A stretch of 64,000 nt of DNA from an uncultured Eubacteriales bacterium (lineage in GTDB: Bacteria > Bacillota > Clostridia > Christensenellales > CAG-917). The notes under the pieces were generated by a model that was not told the DNA's origin, did not search any database, and worked only from the letters and a program-made list of their open reading frames with translations. Numbering within the stretch: position 1 is the stretch's first letter; every line of letters starts with the position of its first letter. Location of the stretch: the NCBI GenBank assembly GCA_900548005.1, contig URIZ01000005.1, positions 1 through 64,000 of the forward strand, written 5' to 3'. Positions 44,401 through 59,400 of this stretch are shown one piece after another. Both the position numbers and the translations under genes were made by a program.

Positions 44401-47400
44401 CACTTCATCTGCACTTAATATAAGCAATGCACAAAACACGGGCAATATTGTCGGCTCTGTTTCTGTGGGCGGTCTTGTAGGATATGCCGATGCAAAATGC
44501 ACAATCAATGCAAGCACCAACACAGGCTCTGTGTCGGGTACAAACAACGTCGGCGGTCTTGTCGGATATGCAAAAGGCATAGATTTGAGCGGTGTCTCCA
44601 ACAGCGCGACTATCAACGGATATACCAATGTCGGCGGACTTGTCGGCAACATCGAAGGCGGAGCGGCAATCACCACGTCTGGCAACTCGGGCGCAGTGAA
44701 CGGATACAAGCACCTCGGCGGTTTTGTAGGTTATGCAAAGTCATCGGGCAATGCTTTTAGCATCGAAGGTACATCAACAGCGCCGCTTGTCAACGGCGGA
44801 AATGTGACTTCAACCATTCCGTCAGGCAGTTCAAGCGCAAACAATGACGGCGGTGTCGCAGGCTTTGTGGGATATCTCGACGGTGACAGCAACATCACAA
44901 TCTCGCATTGCATCAACAACGGTGTCATTTCGGGCAAGCAATTCAACGGCATTGCAGGCATTTTGGGCTATGTCAAACATGGCGCAAATCTTATTTATAT
45001 AAACAATTGCAAAAACACCGCATCGATTGAAGGTGGCATAAACACCGGCGGTATCGGCGGACGTCTTTCAACCAATTCAAGCGCGGTCAATTCGATGGTA
45101 ATCTCGCATTGCTACAATAGCGGCGAAATTCTCACTCAAGATTATTCGACAGGTTCGACAGGAAATAGTGGCACGACAGGCGGCATTTGCGGATATTTCA
45201 ACGCAACTTCAACAACGGCGGCGGAGCGCACGGCGGTTATTTCCTATTGCTACAATGTCGGCAACGTAAAGATCATCAAATCAACAAGTGGTCAGGCTTT
45301 TGCGCAAAACGACAGCAACAAGGGCTTTATAGGCGGCATAGTCGGCAATGCCAAGTCGGATGCAAGCAACCCCGATACAAACGGAAAAGTCGCAATCGAA
45401 TATTGCTATGTCGATTTGACATCGGGACACTCGATTGTGCGCTATGGCACGGATATGACCACGTATATCAACGGCACAAATCTTGCCACAGTCAGCGCAA
45501 CGTCATACGTCATCAAGAAAGGCACTTCTATAACAGCCGGCAACAGCGGCAGTTATTTGTTGTACAACGAGTATGCCACAACGTTTGATTATCCGCTCGT
45601 TGACGGCACGCAAACGACGTGGGAAAACATCCTCACGCAAAATATCAACGGTTTCCGTCTGACAACCAACGTTGCTGATGGATATTATTATGCGTCATTG
45701 AAAGGCGTGGGCGGCGAATTGCTTACCCCCGACAATCTTGAAGTTGCAGGCACAAGTCCATACACTGTCAATGCAAAATACTACGTTGACAATGCAAACG
45801 GCAATATCTTTGTCGGCACAACCGAAATTGTCGTAAATCAAAAAACCGAGACGTACAAGGCAGCACCTTTGACGATTGACAACCCGAGCTTGCCAAGCGG
45901 ATATGATTTCAAAATCAATTATTTTGACACGGCGGACTACTCGGGCACTTCTACCGAGAGCAAAACTAATGCAGGCACGTATTACACCGAAACTTTGGTG
46001 AAAATCGGCGATAAAGTTGTTGGTCGCTTGAAAGATTCAACAAAAGGCATTCTCACCATAAACAAAAAGGCGTTGTCTATGACGTGGACGCCGAGTGCGC
46101 TTGCGTCTCCATACACATACAATGCACAGCATCAAGGTATAACCAATGTCACAATAAGCGGCTTTGAGGGGACAGAAAGCCTTGCACAACAGTTGACAAA
46201 CACCGTGTTTGAGCTGAACGTCACAAATTTGGATGGAAAGACTGTTTGTACAATCACGAAAAATGCGAATGAGAATTTGTTTGAGATTGCAAACTCAATC
46301 AACGTTGGTTTGTACGGCATAAAAGTCGAGCTTGTCAACGCAACCAACTATACGCTCACAACCGAGACGAGAGAGTGGGAAATCATCCAAAGAGAGCTGA
46401 CTTTCGGCAACTCTTGGACGGACGGGAAGTTTGCAAATCAAATCGACAGAACAACCGGCGACTATAAGTTTATCTACAACGGCAATTTGCAAGGACTTGG
46501 CGGCGTTAATATTTATGGGAGCGGAACTGTAAACGTTTCGTCACTTTTCAATATTGAAGGCGAAAAGGCGCATAAGAATGCAGGAACTTATACTTGCATT
46601 TATACGCTGAAAGATACGCACAACTACACAATCGCCGGTCATACGAACGGCATTGTCGAATACAAGTGGACAATCGCCAAAAACCGACTTACCGTGGCAA
46701 ACGTATGGTCGTGTGACAACGTTGGCGATAATCCGTATGGTTTCATTTTCAATGGCGAAAATCAAGGTGTAACCAATATAATTGTCACCGTTCAACCCGA
46801 TACGCAGGGCATATCGCACGACATTGTAGATTCGTCCAAAGTGTATTCGATTGAGAATATTCTCAATACGCAGGCAAATTTTGTCAAAAATCAAGGCACT
46901 TATTCGGGCGAAGTGACGGTCGTTGATACGGTCAACTATATGATTGGTACAACGGTTTCGTATGTTGGGGAAGTCAAGGATGCATACAAACTTGCCGATT
47001 TGAAAGGCGTAACAAAAACAGACACTGTTGTTACATACAATTGGAAAATCAACCGATTTGACGTGGGCAACGCTTTTGCGAACAAAAAGGCGTGGTTTGG
47101 CGCAGGCACGGATATGGTGGTGGCAAATCAAAACACTGAAAACGTGAACGGCACGGAATTTGCATACTACTATTTGCAAGCAAATGAAGGCGACACGCCC
47201 AAGGTCGTCGTCTATCAAAACGATAAATATATAAAAGATAACTTTGTATTATATGTACAATATACAACAATAACCAACAAAGTGGAAACACACAGTCTTG
47301 TCAAGCTCGCGTATGGCACGGACTACAATGTTGCGGATCTCGGCACGGCGGGCGAAAAGCACGTCAAAGACGTGTCGGTGACGGCAAGCGGCACGGGCAA

Positions 47401-50400
47401 CTTTGTTGGCGATGCGGTGAAATATTACGTTGTTGCGGACAGCGACTTCGGCGGCAACGTCAATCAAGCGAACTGGGGCAGCGAGAGCAATCCGTACGTC
47501 ATCGAGCATGAGTTGCAATTGTTGAGATTGAGCCAAATCGTCAACGGCGGCGTGGCTTGGAACTCCATAAACGGCGCGGACGGACTTGTGGCAAACACCG
47601 GCGCGCATGCGGCGAATAGGACGTATGAAGGGTGCTATTTCGTTGTGAAGGCAGACATTACGCTGTTGCAATCGAGTGGCGGCATAGCGGGCTTCGAGCC
47701 TATCGGCAGTGCGGCATATCAGTTCAAGGCGGCGCAGTTTGCAAAGGATACAAATCTTGCTACCGTCAGCATCAAGTATTCGTTCAGCGACACGGCAAGA
47801 GAATACGTCGGCTTGTTCGGCTATATTGACGGCACGAGTATTGTCGGCATAGACGTTGTGGGCGTCGGCGCGATCAAGGGCAACAAATACGTGGGCGGCA
47901 TCGTCGGATACGCAAACGGCGGCGCGATCGAGCATTGCACTTTCCGCGTGTCTGCGACTGAAGGCTATCAAGAGATTTCGGGCGCGGGCGATTATGTGGG
48001 CGGAATTGTCGGCTATGCAAACGGCACGACAATCGTTCAAACCACGGACGTAAACAAATACGGACAATTGATGCAGGCAAAGGTTGTCGGTGCAAGCTAC
48101 GTTGGCGGCATAGCGGGTGAGTGGATTGTCACAAATTCAAACCAAATCAATGCCGATAATACCACGCTGTCGTATGCAAACGACTTCTCGGTGGTGGGCA
48201 GCGGCAGTTATGTGGGCGGTATATCAGGTAGACTTGACGCAAGCAAGTGCGCAAATGATTTGCTATACAGCGCAATCTTCACCAACGGCATTGCGGTCAC
48301 CGGCTCGGACAACGTCATGGACGTGTTCGGCACAAGCTACGTGGGCGCGTTGTTCGGCGCATTTGTCGGCAACGGCTACCACGACACCGCGGACGGCGCG
48401 AAAGCAAAATCAATCATCCTTGTCAACAATGCCAATGCCGTGCGTGCAAACGTCATTGCCAAAGGTGGCGGCAGAGTGATTGGCGGTCTTGTGGGATACG
48501 CCGAAAAGGTGGGCATACTCTTTGGCGACAACTACGTGAACGAGAGCATGGTCGTCAAACTAGACGACGTAGACGTTACAATCGCCAAAACGGGCGTGTA
48601 CGTGGACGCAAAGGGCAATACGTCGTTTGTGGGCGGCATCGTGGGTGTGCTTGGCGAAAACGCGACCATTGAAAGCGTCAGACAGACTTTTGAAGGCGTG
48701 ACCGTATCGGTAGGTACGTACAGCGTGACCAACAAGACTCAGCTCAACGGCAAAGACTTTGTGGGCGGCATCGCAGGCTATATCGCCAACACCGCCGGCA
48801 CGTATTTCGGCGCGAGCGCAGGTGAAACCAACAACATCATCGGCAACTCCATCCAATTCTTCAACGAAGGTGCGGTGAGCGGCGAAAACTTTGTGGGCGG
48901 CATCATTGGCGGCATCGGCGTTGTGAGATACAACAACCCCGACTTGAAGATAGAATACAGTGTTTCGGGTGATACGCTTTTGAACGGTTTGCTCGACACT
49001 AACGAGAATGAAAAAATCAACATTGCGTACGCACCGCTTGAAAGTGACATGTATACGCAAGCTCCGTTCGGCAAGATCGTGAACGTGGCAAACGTCACGG
49101 GCAGCGGCAACTATGTTGGCGGACTTTTCGGCTATGTCGGATCAAAGACAAGACTTGCGCTTGTCAACAAGCAAATGAGCGATGATAAGGCAAATCTTGA
49201 CAATCCGTATGCATATTTGAAAGAAAAAGACACGTTTGCGGTGTACAACGGCGACAGCGGAGATCTCAAAAACGCAAAAGACACAACAATACAAGGCTCG
49301 AGATACGTGGGCGGTTTTGTGGGATTCTTGAACACAGGCTCGCACGAATTCGGTTATGCCGTCAACAAAGCAAAAATCGTATCCACGGCAAACGACAAAG
49401 CGTACGTGGGCGGTTTTGTGGGATATATGGTTGCCGGCACGATTTACGGCGGTATGTCCGTTGCCTACGAGCAAGCAACCGCAGCCACCAACGCATACCA
49501 AGGCAAAGAATACGTGGGCGGTTTTGTGGGATACGTTGTGAGCGCAACCATAAGAAACAGTATATCTACCGGCTTCAAATTCTCTGAAACGAGCGTCAAC
49601 AAGAGCGGCATCATCGGCAACGGACTCAGCTTTACAATCGAAGGCTCGTGGACGATTTACATTGCGGACAACGTGACGGAAAAGAGTGTGTCGGGCAACA
49701 CCACCAAGGGCAGATACCTTGTTGTTGACAGCCGCATTGCAATTGCGGACAACACTGCGCCAAAACTTGCTCGCATGGCTCAAATGGTGGGATTCAACAA
49801 CGTGGGCGGCATAGAAACAAAATTCAACTTTGACGTCAACGTTCCGCCGATGGAAAACAAAATATATCAAAATAAGCAACTTGTTTTCTATGACGTCAGC
49901 GGCAACGACCACGTGAGCGGTAATACGTTTGAAATCTTTGAAAACAGAAACAACGTGTTGACAATGCAGTTGTCCATGGCTCAAGCGGACAGCATGATTG
50001 TCACGTTGCGCGCGGTTGAGTTTAGCAATATCCCCGATTGCAAGGATTCAAACAAATACAATTCCAATGCGCAACAAGGTTACAAAAAACCGTCCGCATC
50101 CGATTTGTACTCGGCAGACGTCATTCACTCCACATACAACAGTGACGGAAAAGTGATAGGCGTATGGGCAAACTTGTATTTCACAGCCAACGGAAAATCC
50201 GTTGTTGTGGGCGCATACCAAAGAGACGGACAAATCCCGACTGCCGACAACAAAGAAGACGCAGGTTACATCGAGAGTTTTGAACCGGGCAGCGCAGAAT
50301 CGCCGTATATCATCAACACTCAAGAAGAGTGGAACGAGTTTGCACACTCTGTGTATAGCGGCAAAAAATACGTGACAACGAGTGGCGCAAGACAATACGT

Positions 50401-53400
50401 GCGCTTGACAAAGGACATTGTGATAAACGCAAACGGTCATGTCGGCACAGACAATAACTCGTTGGATTTCACAAACAACGGCGGATATAACTTTGCAGGG
50501 GACTTCTCGCAAGATAATGCAAACAGTTCTTTCCAAGGCGAATTTGACGGCAACGGGCATACTATAACCGTCAAATTCGCAATGAACCAAGCAAACAGAG
50601 CGAGCGTTTTCCCCAATGCAAGCGGTGCAGTGTTCAGAAACTTGACCATTGCGGGCAAGATTCAATCTGCAAGCCAAGCAAACGGCGCAAATGACGTTTA
50701 CAAAACGGCAGGATATGACGTTGCAGGCTTTGTGGGCAAGGCGTTTGGCAGTCTTGAGTTTTACAATTGCAAGAACGAGGCAGCCATCATCGGCTTGCGC
50801 AACGTTGCAGGCATTGTCGGATATTACAATTCATCAAATGCAAGCATCACGATGACTGCTTGCGTCAACACAGGCAATATCACTTCTTTGCAAGGAACGT
50901 ATACGGAAGGTGGATTTAAGGATAGATATTCGTATAATGACAATATAGGTGAGAGTGGCGTCGGAGTAAACAACGTCGGATTCACATTTGGCACGGGCGG
51001 CATTATCGGTGCATACACAGGCTCGATCACGATTGAGAGTTGTCGTAATACCGGTGAGATTATAGGCGGACACAACGTTGGCGGTATAATCGGATTGCAT
51101 GACGGAGTTTCCGGAAATATTGCGACATTGACAATTAAGAACTGCGCAAATACAGGACATGTTCTTGTGAATTCTGGTTATTGGGGAGCTGATGAAGGCG
51201 GACTTAATGGCTCGAAAACGGAAGGTGTTAGACAAGGTATATTTGGTTATGCAGGTGGAATTGTAGGTCTTACCGGACGTTATTCTATACTCAAAATGTA
51301 TGCATCGTACAATACAGGCGAAGTTGTCGCATATTCAAACATAGCAGGCGGACTTGTCGGCGCCGTCGGTCCGCTGTATCAGCCAAAAGGTGAAAAGAAT
51401 AAGGTTTTAACAGGCGGAAGATCTTCGATTGTTTATTGCTACAACACAGGCGAAGTCAAAGTTGGCGGAACATTCCCAAAATATACACAAACGTATGATT
51501 TGTTTGGGCGTGAATTTTACGGTGGATCGATTGGCGGCGGCTTTGTCGGCATTGTCGGCGATATTCAAATATCGCAAAGTTACAATGCGGGCAATGTTTG
51601 GCAATTCGGTATTATCGCATACGGCGGCTCTTGGCAAGTGCGTGCAGGCGGCATCGTCGGACAATCTCAGCCGACACAAGGCGGATACGTACTGTTTGAC
51701 AATTTGTATAATGTCGGAACAATTTATGTTCGTTCCATTGACGACTGGATTTCTGGTACAAATTGGCATTTGTATAGTGACGCTCGATATGGTTCGGCAA
51801 TTTCACCATATTGCGACACAGAAAAGGATGCCGACAGGATTTATGCCACACAGTGCTATTCAATAAACAACTGCGTATCTTCGCACATTCCGCAATATAT
51901 AGAAGCTACAGTAAAAAACAACAATTATTCCTATTACAAGGGCTTTAAAAATGAAAGTTCAATAAGTTGGATAAACAGTGAAGGATACGATGAGTATTAT
52001 AGAAATGCCGGTGTCATTTTTGGCTGGGGTAGTTCAAAACCAAAACTTGTTCAAACAGGACTTGTCTATGACACCTATGATTCTTTGACGGGTGCAATGA
52101 GCGACAACGGAAGTGCTTTGTATATGACAGGCGATAATTTTGCATTCAGCCAATCAACTTCGGCATTGACAGAAGACTTTACTGCAATCAATGCGACTTA
52201 CAACTCTACGCTTCCTATAATCGATAGTCCGAAAAACGACGGCACAACATCTCATACGGTCACTTATAAGGATGTTTCAGGCTTGTCTTGGACGGCGTAT
52301 CCCGACAGTTGGCTCTACGTTTACGGATGCTTGCCGCAGCTGTCATTGTTTGCGCTCGACACGCAAAACGGATTGAGCATGCGTTCTGTCGGTTATGGCA
52401 AAGACATCTATGGAGAGTTCAACAAAGAGCCTATCGATGCAGGCAAAAAAGAATATCCGTATATAATCAAAGACGGCATAGACTTGCTTGGCATGCAAGC
52501 ACTTGTGGACAGCGGTTATACTTTTGACGGTAAGTACATCGAGTTTGCAAATGCAACCAACAACTTGGACAAGACGATAACCCGAGTTATCAATATGCCG
52601 ACAAGTTCGTTACGACAAGATGTAGGGACAACAAACGATTTCATGTCAAGTTCAACAATTGGCGGAAATTATGAACAAAAGGGCAAGAGTTATCACTTGT
52701 ATACGTTTGGCGCGCTGTGCAATCAGGCAAGGAACAAGAACGCAACATTTGTCGGCACCGATTTTTCCAATTGGAAGGATAGCAACCATTTCTATAGCCA
52801 GAGTGACGGCAAGTTGATTGGCGGGGCCACGTTTGCAACGGTCAACTTCTTGCCGATCGGAAGATATGGCACAGACAAGGTGTTCAAGGGCAGCATAAGC
52901 GGAAAGCAAGCGGACGGAACAAATACGGAAGTTGCAAACTTGCGTATTCTCACGTCAGGAACCGACCATGCGTTTGCAGGTTTGTTTGCAAGGGCGGAGA
53001 GTGCGGAAATCTCATATATTACTGTTTCGGGCGATATGCGCGCGTATGCGACAAATGCTGACGGACACTCGGCTGTTGGCGGCATCGTTGCGGACAGCAG
53101 CGGCGACACAATTATCGATCACTGCAATGCGGGTTCGGGTTCGGGTTCTGCCGCAAGAGAACTCAAAGTGTTTGCATACGGCAAAAAGAGTGTGTATGAA
53201 TACAACAACGTAAAAGATTTGCACACCTATGCAGGCGGCATCGTGGGCGTTGCAACAACATCGTTCTATAAAAACAAAGCGCACGTGTATAAGTCGGGCA
53301 CGGCAAGCATCATTCGCAACTGCGAAGTGGTCAACGCAACGGTGATGAGCGTCAAGAACAACATCGGCGGCATCGTGGGCTACGTTGACGGACAAGCGGG

Positions 53401-56400
53401 AGCAAAGGGAATGAATAACAAGCTGGAAATCACAGGCAATACTGTGACCAAGGCGGAATTGACGGCTATTGCCTCCGACAGCACAATCAGCGACGTCGGC
53501 ACAAAAGTGGGCGGTATTTTGGGATATAGCGACCAATACGTTGCCGTCATCGTATCGGGCTGCACGGTCGGCACGAACAGTGCAACCAAGTCCGTCACGA
53601 TTAAGGGCGAAAACGCAATCGGCGGTATTGTCGGCGCACTGCCCAGCAATATCAACGAGATCAAGGACTGCTCCGTCTTGCAATCTACGTTCATAGAGCG
53701 TGGCAAGTGGGGCGTTGTCGAAAACGTGAAAGACGCAAGCGGTGACAGTTTCAACGGCTATGGCACGGCAATCGGCGGCATAATCGGTTATGCGGCATTC
53801 GATACAACCGACAACACGGGTATGTCGGTCACAACAACAATCAGCGGCAATATCGTGTTCAACGGCAACATCATCATTGCGCAACCCACAAACAAGAGCA
53901 CGGGTAGCAATGCAAACAACAGTCAAGACGGCGTTGTGCGCAACGTCGGCGGCGTGTTTGGAGATATGACTTCGGGCGCATCGTTCGCCACGGGAGCAAA
54001 TATTAAAGTCAACGGCACGATCACCGTTGCAGACACCATAAACGAAGTGCGCAACATCGGCGGCGTTGCAGGACGAACAAAAGACGTTGCGTTCAGCGGT
54101 ATTTTTGAAGTGGGAGTCAACATCGTTGTGCCAAAGGCATACAACGTGGGCGGTTTTATTGGCAGTAACAGCGGTATCGTCAACGTGCTTTCGGACAACA
54201 CCACAATCAGGATCGGCGCACACTTGAGCGGCGCGCATGACGTGGGCGGTTTTGTCGGAAACAACCGTAGCGGCGCAATATTGATGTTGGGCGCAAATAT
54301 CTATCGATCCACAAGATACGAAGATCCGCTTTCAATCAACGTTTTGGATAGCGCGCAAATATCCGCTCTTAATGACAACGTCGGCGGTATCGTGGGCGGC
54401 AATGACGATGGCGCAACGCTCACAATCGTCAAAGGCGACATTCAAAACGCAGGTCATATCGGCGTGAGGAAGAACGCAGACGGCTCCGACACCGTGTCGG
54501 ACGCGGTCGGCGGCATCGTCGGAAGCAACAAAGGCACGCTTGCAACCGGTGGCGGTATAGGCGCGTATAAGGCTTTGACAATCAACAACAGCGGCACTGT
54601 TATCGGCAGAAACTACGTGGGCGGCGTTTTCGGCTTGCTCCACGGAGGTTCGGTGGCGGGCACGTTCACCAACATCGGCGACGTCACGGGCGAATATTTT
54701 GTCGGCGGCTCTATCGGCTATGTTTCTTATGCGGCAACAATCACCGCTTTGGGCAACGAAGACACCAAGTTTGAAAACGGCGCAATCGCAGGATACACCG
54801 CATCGGGCGACGCGCTCACGGCAGGCGATACTGCGGCGCAAGGCGTCGGCACGGTCAAGGGCAAAGCGTACGTGGGCGGCTCTATCGGTATCATGCTTGG
54901 CAAAATCGTCGGCAACGCCAATGCAAAAGTGGTGTTTACATCAAGCGGCATAGTGGACGCAAGCGACGTTGCAGGCTATCTTGGCGGCTCTATCGGCGTC
55001 ATCGCCGGTCAGGTGGACTATGCGCAATTTATCAGCACCGGCGAGCTTACAGGCATCAACGCAATCACGGCGGTTGGCGGCTCGGTGGGCTTTATCGGCG
55101 CGCCTACTCCGCTTTTGACCAGTAGCAATTGCAACGAAGAATACGCAATCGATCTGGGCGGCGCACTTTTCAACAGAGTGCATATCAAGAACTCGCACTT
55201 CGAGTCAAACGGCGCAAGCCTTGTATTGACGGGCACGAGAGTGAACGAAGCAAAATATAATGGCAACGTACAAAGACAGGATTACGAGTGGGGCGGCGTC
55301 GGTGGAGCAATCGGCATCATCGCAGGCGTTGCAAACGGCTTTGACGGCGGCGTAAATTGGGCGAACAACACCTATTACGCTCAAGGCAGCGTAACCGCGC
55401 CCGGCGTCTACAACGTGGGCGGCATAGTCGGCTTTATCCGCGCAAACAACATCACGATCAACAATATGCTTGCCTATGACATCGACGTCACGGGCGGCAG
55501 CAACGTCGGCGGTATCATCGGTTTCACCGAGGGCGAAAAGACCGTCATCGCAAACGCTTTTGCAATCAGCACGTCGGACAGCACGGGCAAATACACCGCG
55601 GAGTATACAACACCAGACGGCACAAAAGTTGCAGGCTTGGCAGGCGGCATCATCGGCAAAGCGGCAGACGATACGGACGCAAGCACTTCTTATTGGGTTA
55701 AAGGCTACAAGAACGCCGACCTTGCAGGCACAAACGTCAACGACTTGAAGAATACGCTTGGCAGATACACCGCTATCACCGAAACGATCGGTCAAACCAC
55801 AATCATCTTCACAAAAGAGTTGATCGGCGGCACGGACGTTGCCGAGCCGGTCTATCCCACGCCGTACGAGTATCTCTCCGCGTATTATGGAGAAAATGAC
55901 AAGCATACCGTCAACGGAAAAACGCTGACGATTGCAGATACGTTTGAATACGATGAAACGACACAAGTCACCACCTACAAGCCTTGGGACTGGTATTTCA
56001 CCGAGTATTATAAGAACGTAAGCACCGATTCAACGGTGGTCAAGACACAGGACGGCACTTGGGTGTATGCAAAGAACACGTGGGCGCAATATTCCACAGG
56101 CACAAGTCAGACCGGTTGGTATTTCGTGTACGCAAATGATGCCGCAGGCGACGAAGGCAACGTGGGCACGGTCAATGCAAAGCACACCGCCACAAGCTCG
56201 ACGCAAGGTGGATACACGATTGTTGACAGAGATTTCTGGAAACGTATCGCCAACGCATACACGGCATCTGAAAAAGAAAAAGGACTCAACGATCCGTCAA
56301 ATGCGAACTACAAGCTCAATTCCGACATTGTGTTGAACGCGGACGTGTACGGCAACAAAGCTCCGCTTGTCAACAACTTGTACGCAACCGCAACCGCCGC

Positions 56401-59400
56401 AACAAAGAGCGGATACTATCTGTATATCGCATCTTCCGGCGAATCGCGCCCGACCGCAAAGAGCGATGGAGACAAATTCTATATTCAAATCAACACCGTT
56501 GACGTGGACAACGCAAAAGAGTCCGCAAAACTCGCAAAGAACGTTGCGGTGTATTATCGCTCGATTGCAATGGGCAGCGCGCTCACCTACAACGGTTACA
56601 ACCGCTATGCGCCCATAAGCCTGCAAAAGGACATCAAATCCGAGCCTAGTATAACGGACGGCAAAGTTGATCTTGACAAGAAGAACACCTATGCCTACAC
56701 AACCGAGCTTGTCGAGCCACAAACGGTGGCAAAGACGGTGGGGACGTACAAGTCCAACGTGTTTGTATACTACTATGACGACACGGGCACTGCATACAAC
56801 GTGGGCGGCATCAACCAAGGCGCATGGAAGATCAAACAGCGCACACTTACGTTCAACGCAACGAGTGTAAACAATAAGGTTTACGGTGATAAAGATATCG
56901 AAAGCAAGGTGACCATTCAAAACGTTGCGCCAAACGACAGGGATGCCATTACATTTGTTCTTAGCATAAAGGGCGTTGATACTCCGATTACGATAAGCGA
57001 CCTGAAAGCAGGCAAGAGTTATTTGGCAAAGGACTATCAGGGTATTGAAATCACGCTTGTTACGGCATCGCAAGACGGCGCGCTCAGTGGCGCGGATGCA
57101 AACTTCATTGCCGAAACGATTACGGACAAATCAACATATAAGATTGAGTTCAACATCAAGTTTACAAATGCGAAGAAGTACGAAATATCCACTTCGCTTG
57201 CGGATGGTTTGTCAAAGACCAACTATGTGATGAGCAACTCTAATCAGAATGTCGAAGTCAAGAAGAGAGGGATAGATGTCAAGATAGATTCCGACAACAA
57301 ATCTGCGTTCTTTGACGGAAAGTACACTCACGGCACGACATGGACATTCTCTAACATCGCAGACGAGGCATTCGGAGATACGTGGCAGAGCGTTCTCAAA
57401 GCGTTCAGTCCGTTGTTTGTTGCGGATATAGAGAAAGAAGGCGGCGGATACAATCCCTATACATCAGACTTAGTGGGTAAAAACTCTTTGACGTACAATA
57501 AAGTGACGCTGCAATATGACGGTCTCAGCACGGGAAGAATCACGTTTACAGGAGCAGGAGACGTCGGCAACTATTATCTCAGATTCAGTGATTATGGACA
57601 AAATGATGTAAACAACACGTCAAACTACTACATCAAACTGACCGACGGCGAATCGGAGAGTTATGCGGTGAGCAAGAATATGCTCAACATCACCTGGTCA
57701 AGAACGAACAATGGCACGCACGTTTATGACAAGTCCACGATAGGAACTATTACGGCAAGCGTTGTTGCTGATCACGGAATCGAAAACTTAAAGTCTTTTG
57801 TCGAAACCTATTTCACGAGAGAATGGGGCAGAACGAAAGGCGAGACCGACATCATCGTTACGTCAAGCAACAACACGACGGCAACCATAACGTTCAAGAC
57901 GTTGGTCAATGCGGGCACATACACCGCAAAACTGACAGTAAACAAACAAACGCATCAAGACAAGATAAACTGCTCGTATACGTTCAAGAACGGTACAACG
58001 TTCAGCTATGAGATTGAGAAACGAACGCTCTTAGTCTCGTTTGATTATGCAGGAGAGAAAGGAAACAAGGCGACAGGTTATATTTACACCACACGACATC
58101 AAGGTTTGAACGGTATAAAGGTCGACAATTTGATAACGGGACAAAATGGCGATACTGTTGGTATCAGTATTGTAGTAGCAGGAGAAAATGTTGTATATCA
58201 GTATAATACACAATCACAAGATGTAAGTTATTCCGGAACTGGGGTAAAAACAGTTTCTAATATTAGCACCATAGATGTTGGAAAATACCATGTTACGGCA
58301 ACTTTGTCTTCAAACGCAAACTATCAACTTTCTCCAACTACTGATTCGTGGGAGATTAAGAAGTATAGTATTAGTTTGAGTGGACTTACGAGTAGTAGTA
58401 AAATATATGACGGTATTCCGTTTAAACCAACTGTTTATATAAATAACAATGCAACTACAAACGGCGAAGTGCCTTATGAAGACGACCTTATCACCGTAAA
58501 CTATAAGGCAACATCCGATAAGTTCGGCAATGGTTTTGTGAATAAGGGTGAATATACTGTAAGTATAGGAAAGGGAGATATCACTGCAAAACGCAAAAAC
58601 ACTGGTTCAGATACCACTTTGAACTATGATGTTACGGCAAATCAATCCGCTCAGTTTATAATCACCGCGCGCCCGATAACTGTAAAGTGGAATCCGACTC
58701 CGACACAAGCGTTTATATACAACGGACAGATGCAGGGAATTACGCTTGCAAGTGCGGAAGGCGGCGGACAAGTCAAACTCAAGAGTTGTGACGTGTCTTC
58801 GGCGCAAATCACAGGCTATGCCGGCAAGGACGTCATACATTTGACGCTTGGCGGCGGAAAAGTACATGTCAATGACACTCCGTTCGTGATGACGGCAGCT
58901 ATAACCGGAGTGACCGGTACAAACTCTGACGATAGCAATTCCGTTGCCGAAAACTACGAACTTATTGTGGATACGGCAGAGAATGACGGAACGTACAATA
59001 TCGTTGCGGCAAGTCTGAGTTTGAAATACACATCGGGTGGCGTAAGCAAAGAATATGATGCAACGGTGTCGGCGAATGTTTCAGCTCTCAAGTTCGAAGT
59101 TGTCAGCAATACATCGGCGAAATTGGAGCAAAGCAGTTTCACGATAACAGGAGTGTATCTTGACAAGCACGTTGGCAATAAAAAGACCGTGAAAGTGACC
59201 GTGAAATGCAACGACACGAGCGGCGACTTTGCATACGTTGGAGCAGATAAGTTTGAGATTGCAGAGGTCGGCTCAATCACGCCGAAAGAGCTTAATGTCA
59301 AGCTGGACAAGTTGCGTAGCGGCAAGGCAACGAGAGTGTACAACTACGACAACACAACGTATGGCGGAGCGGGTGCAACGTATGCAAGCGGAACAAGCGC

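Noticed and set aside
42840..55700. CRISPR-like or satellite arrays inside the giant gene
   Set aside because: The periodicity comes from GLUG protein motifs; the DNA copies differ and the frame is open throughout.
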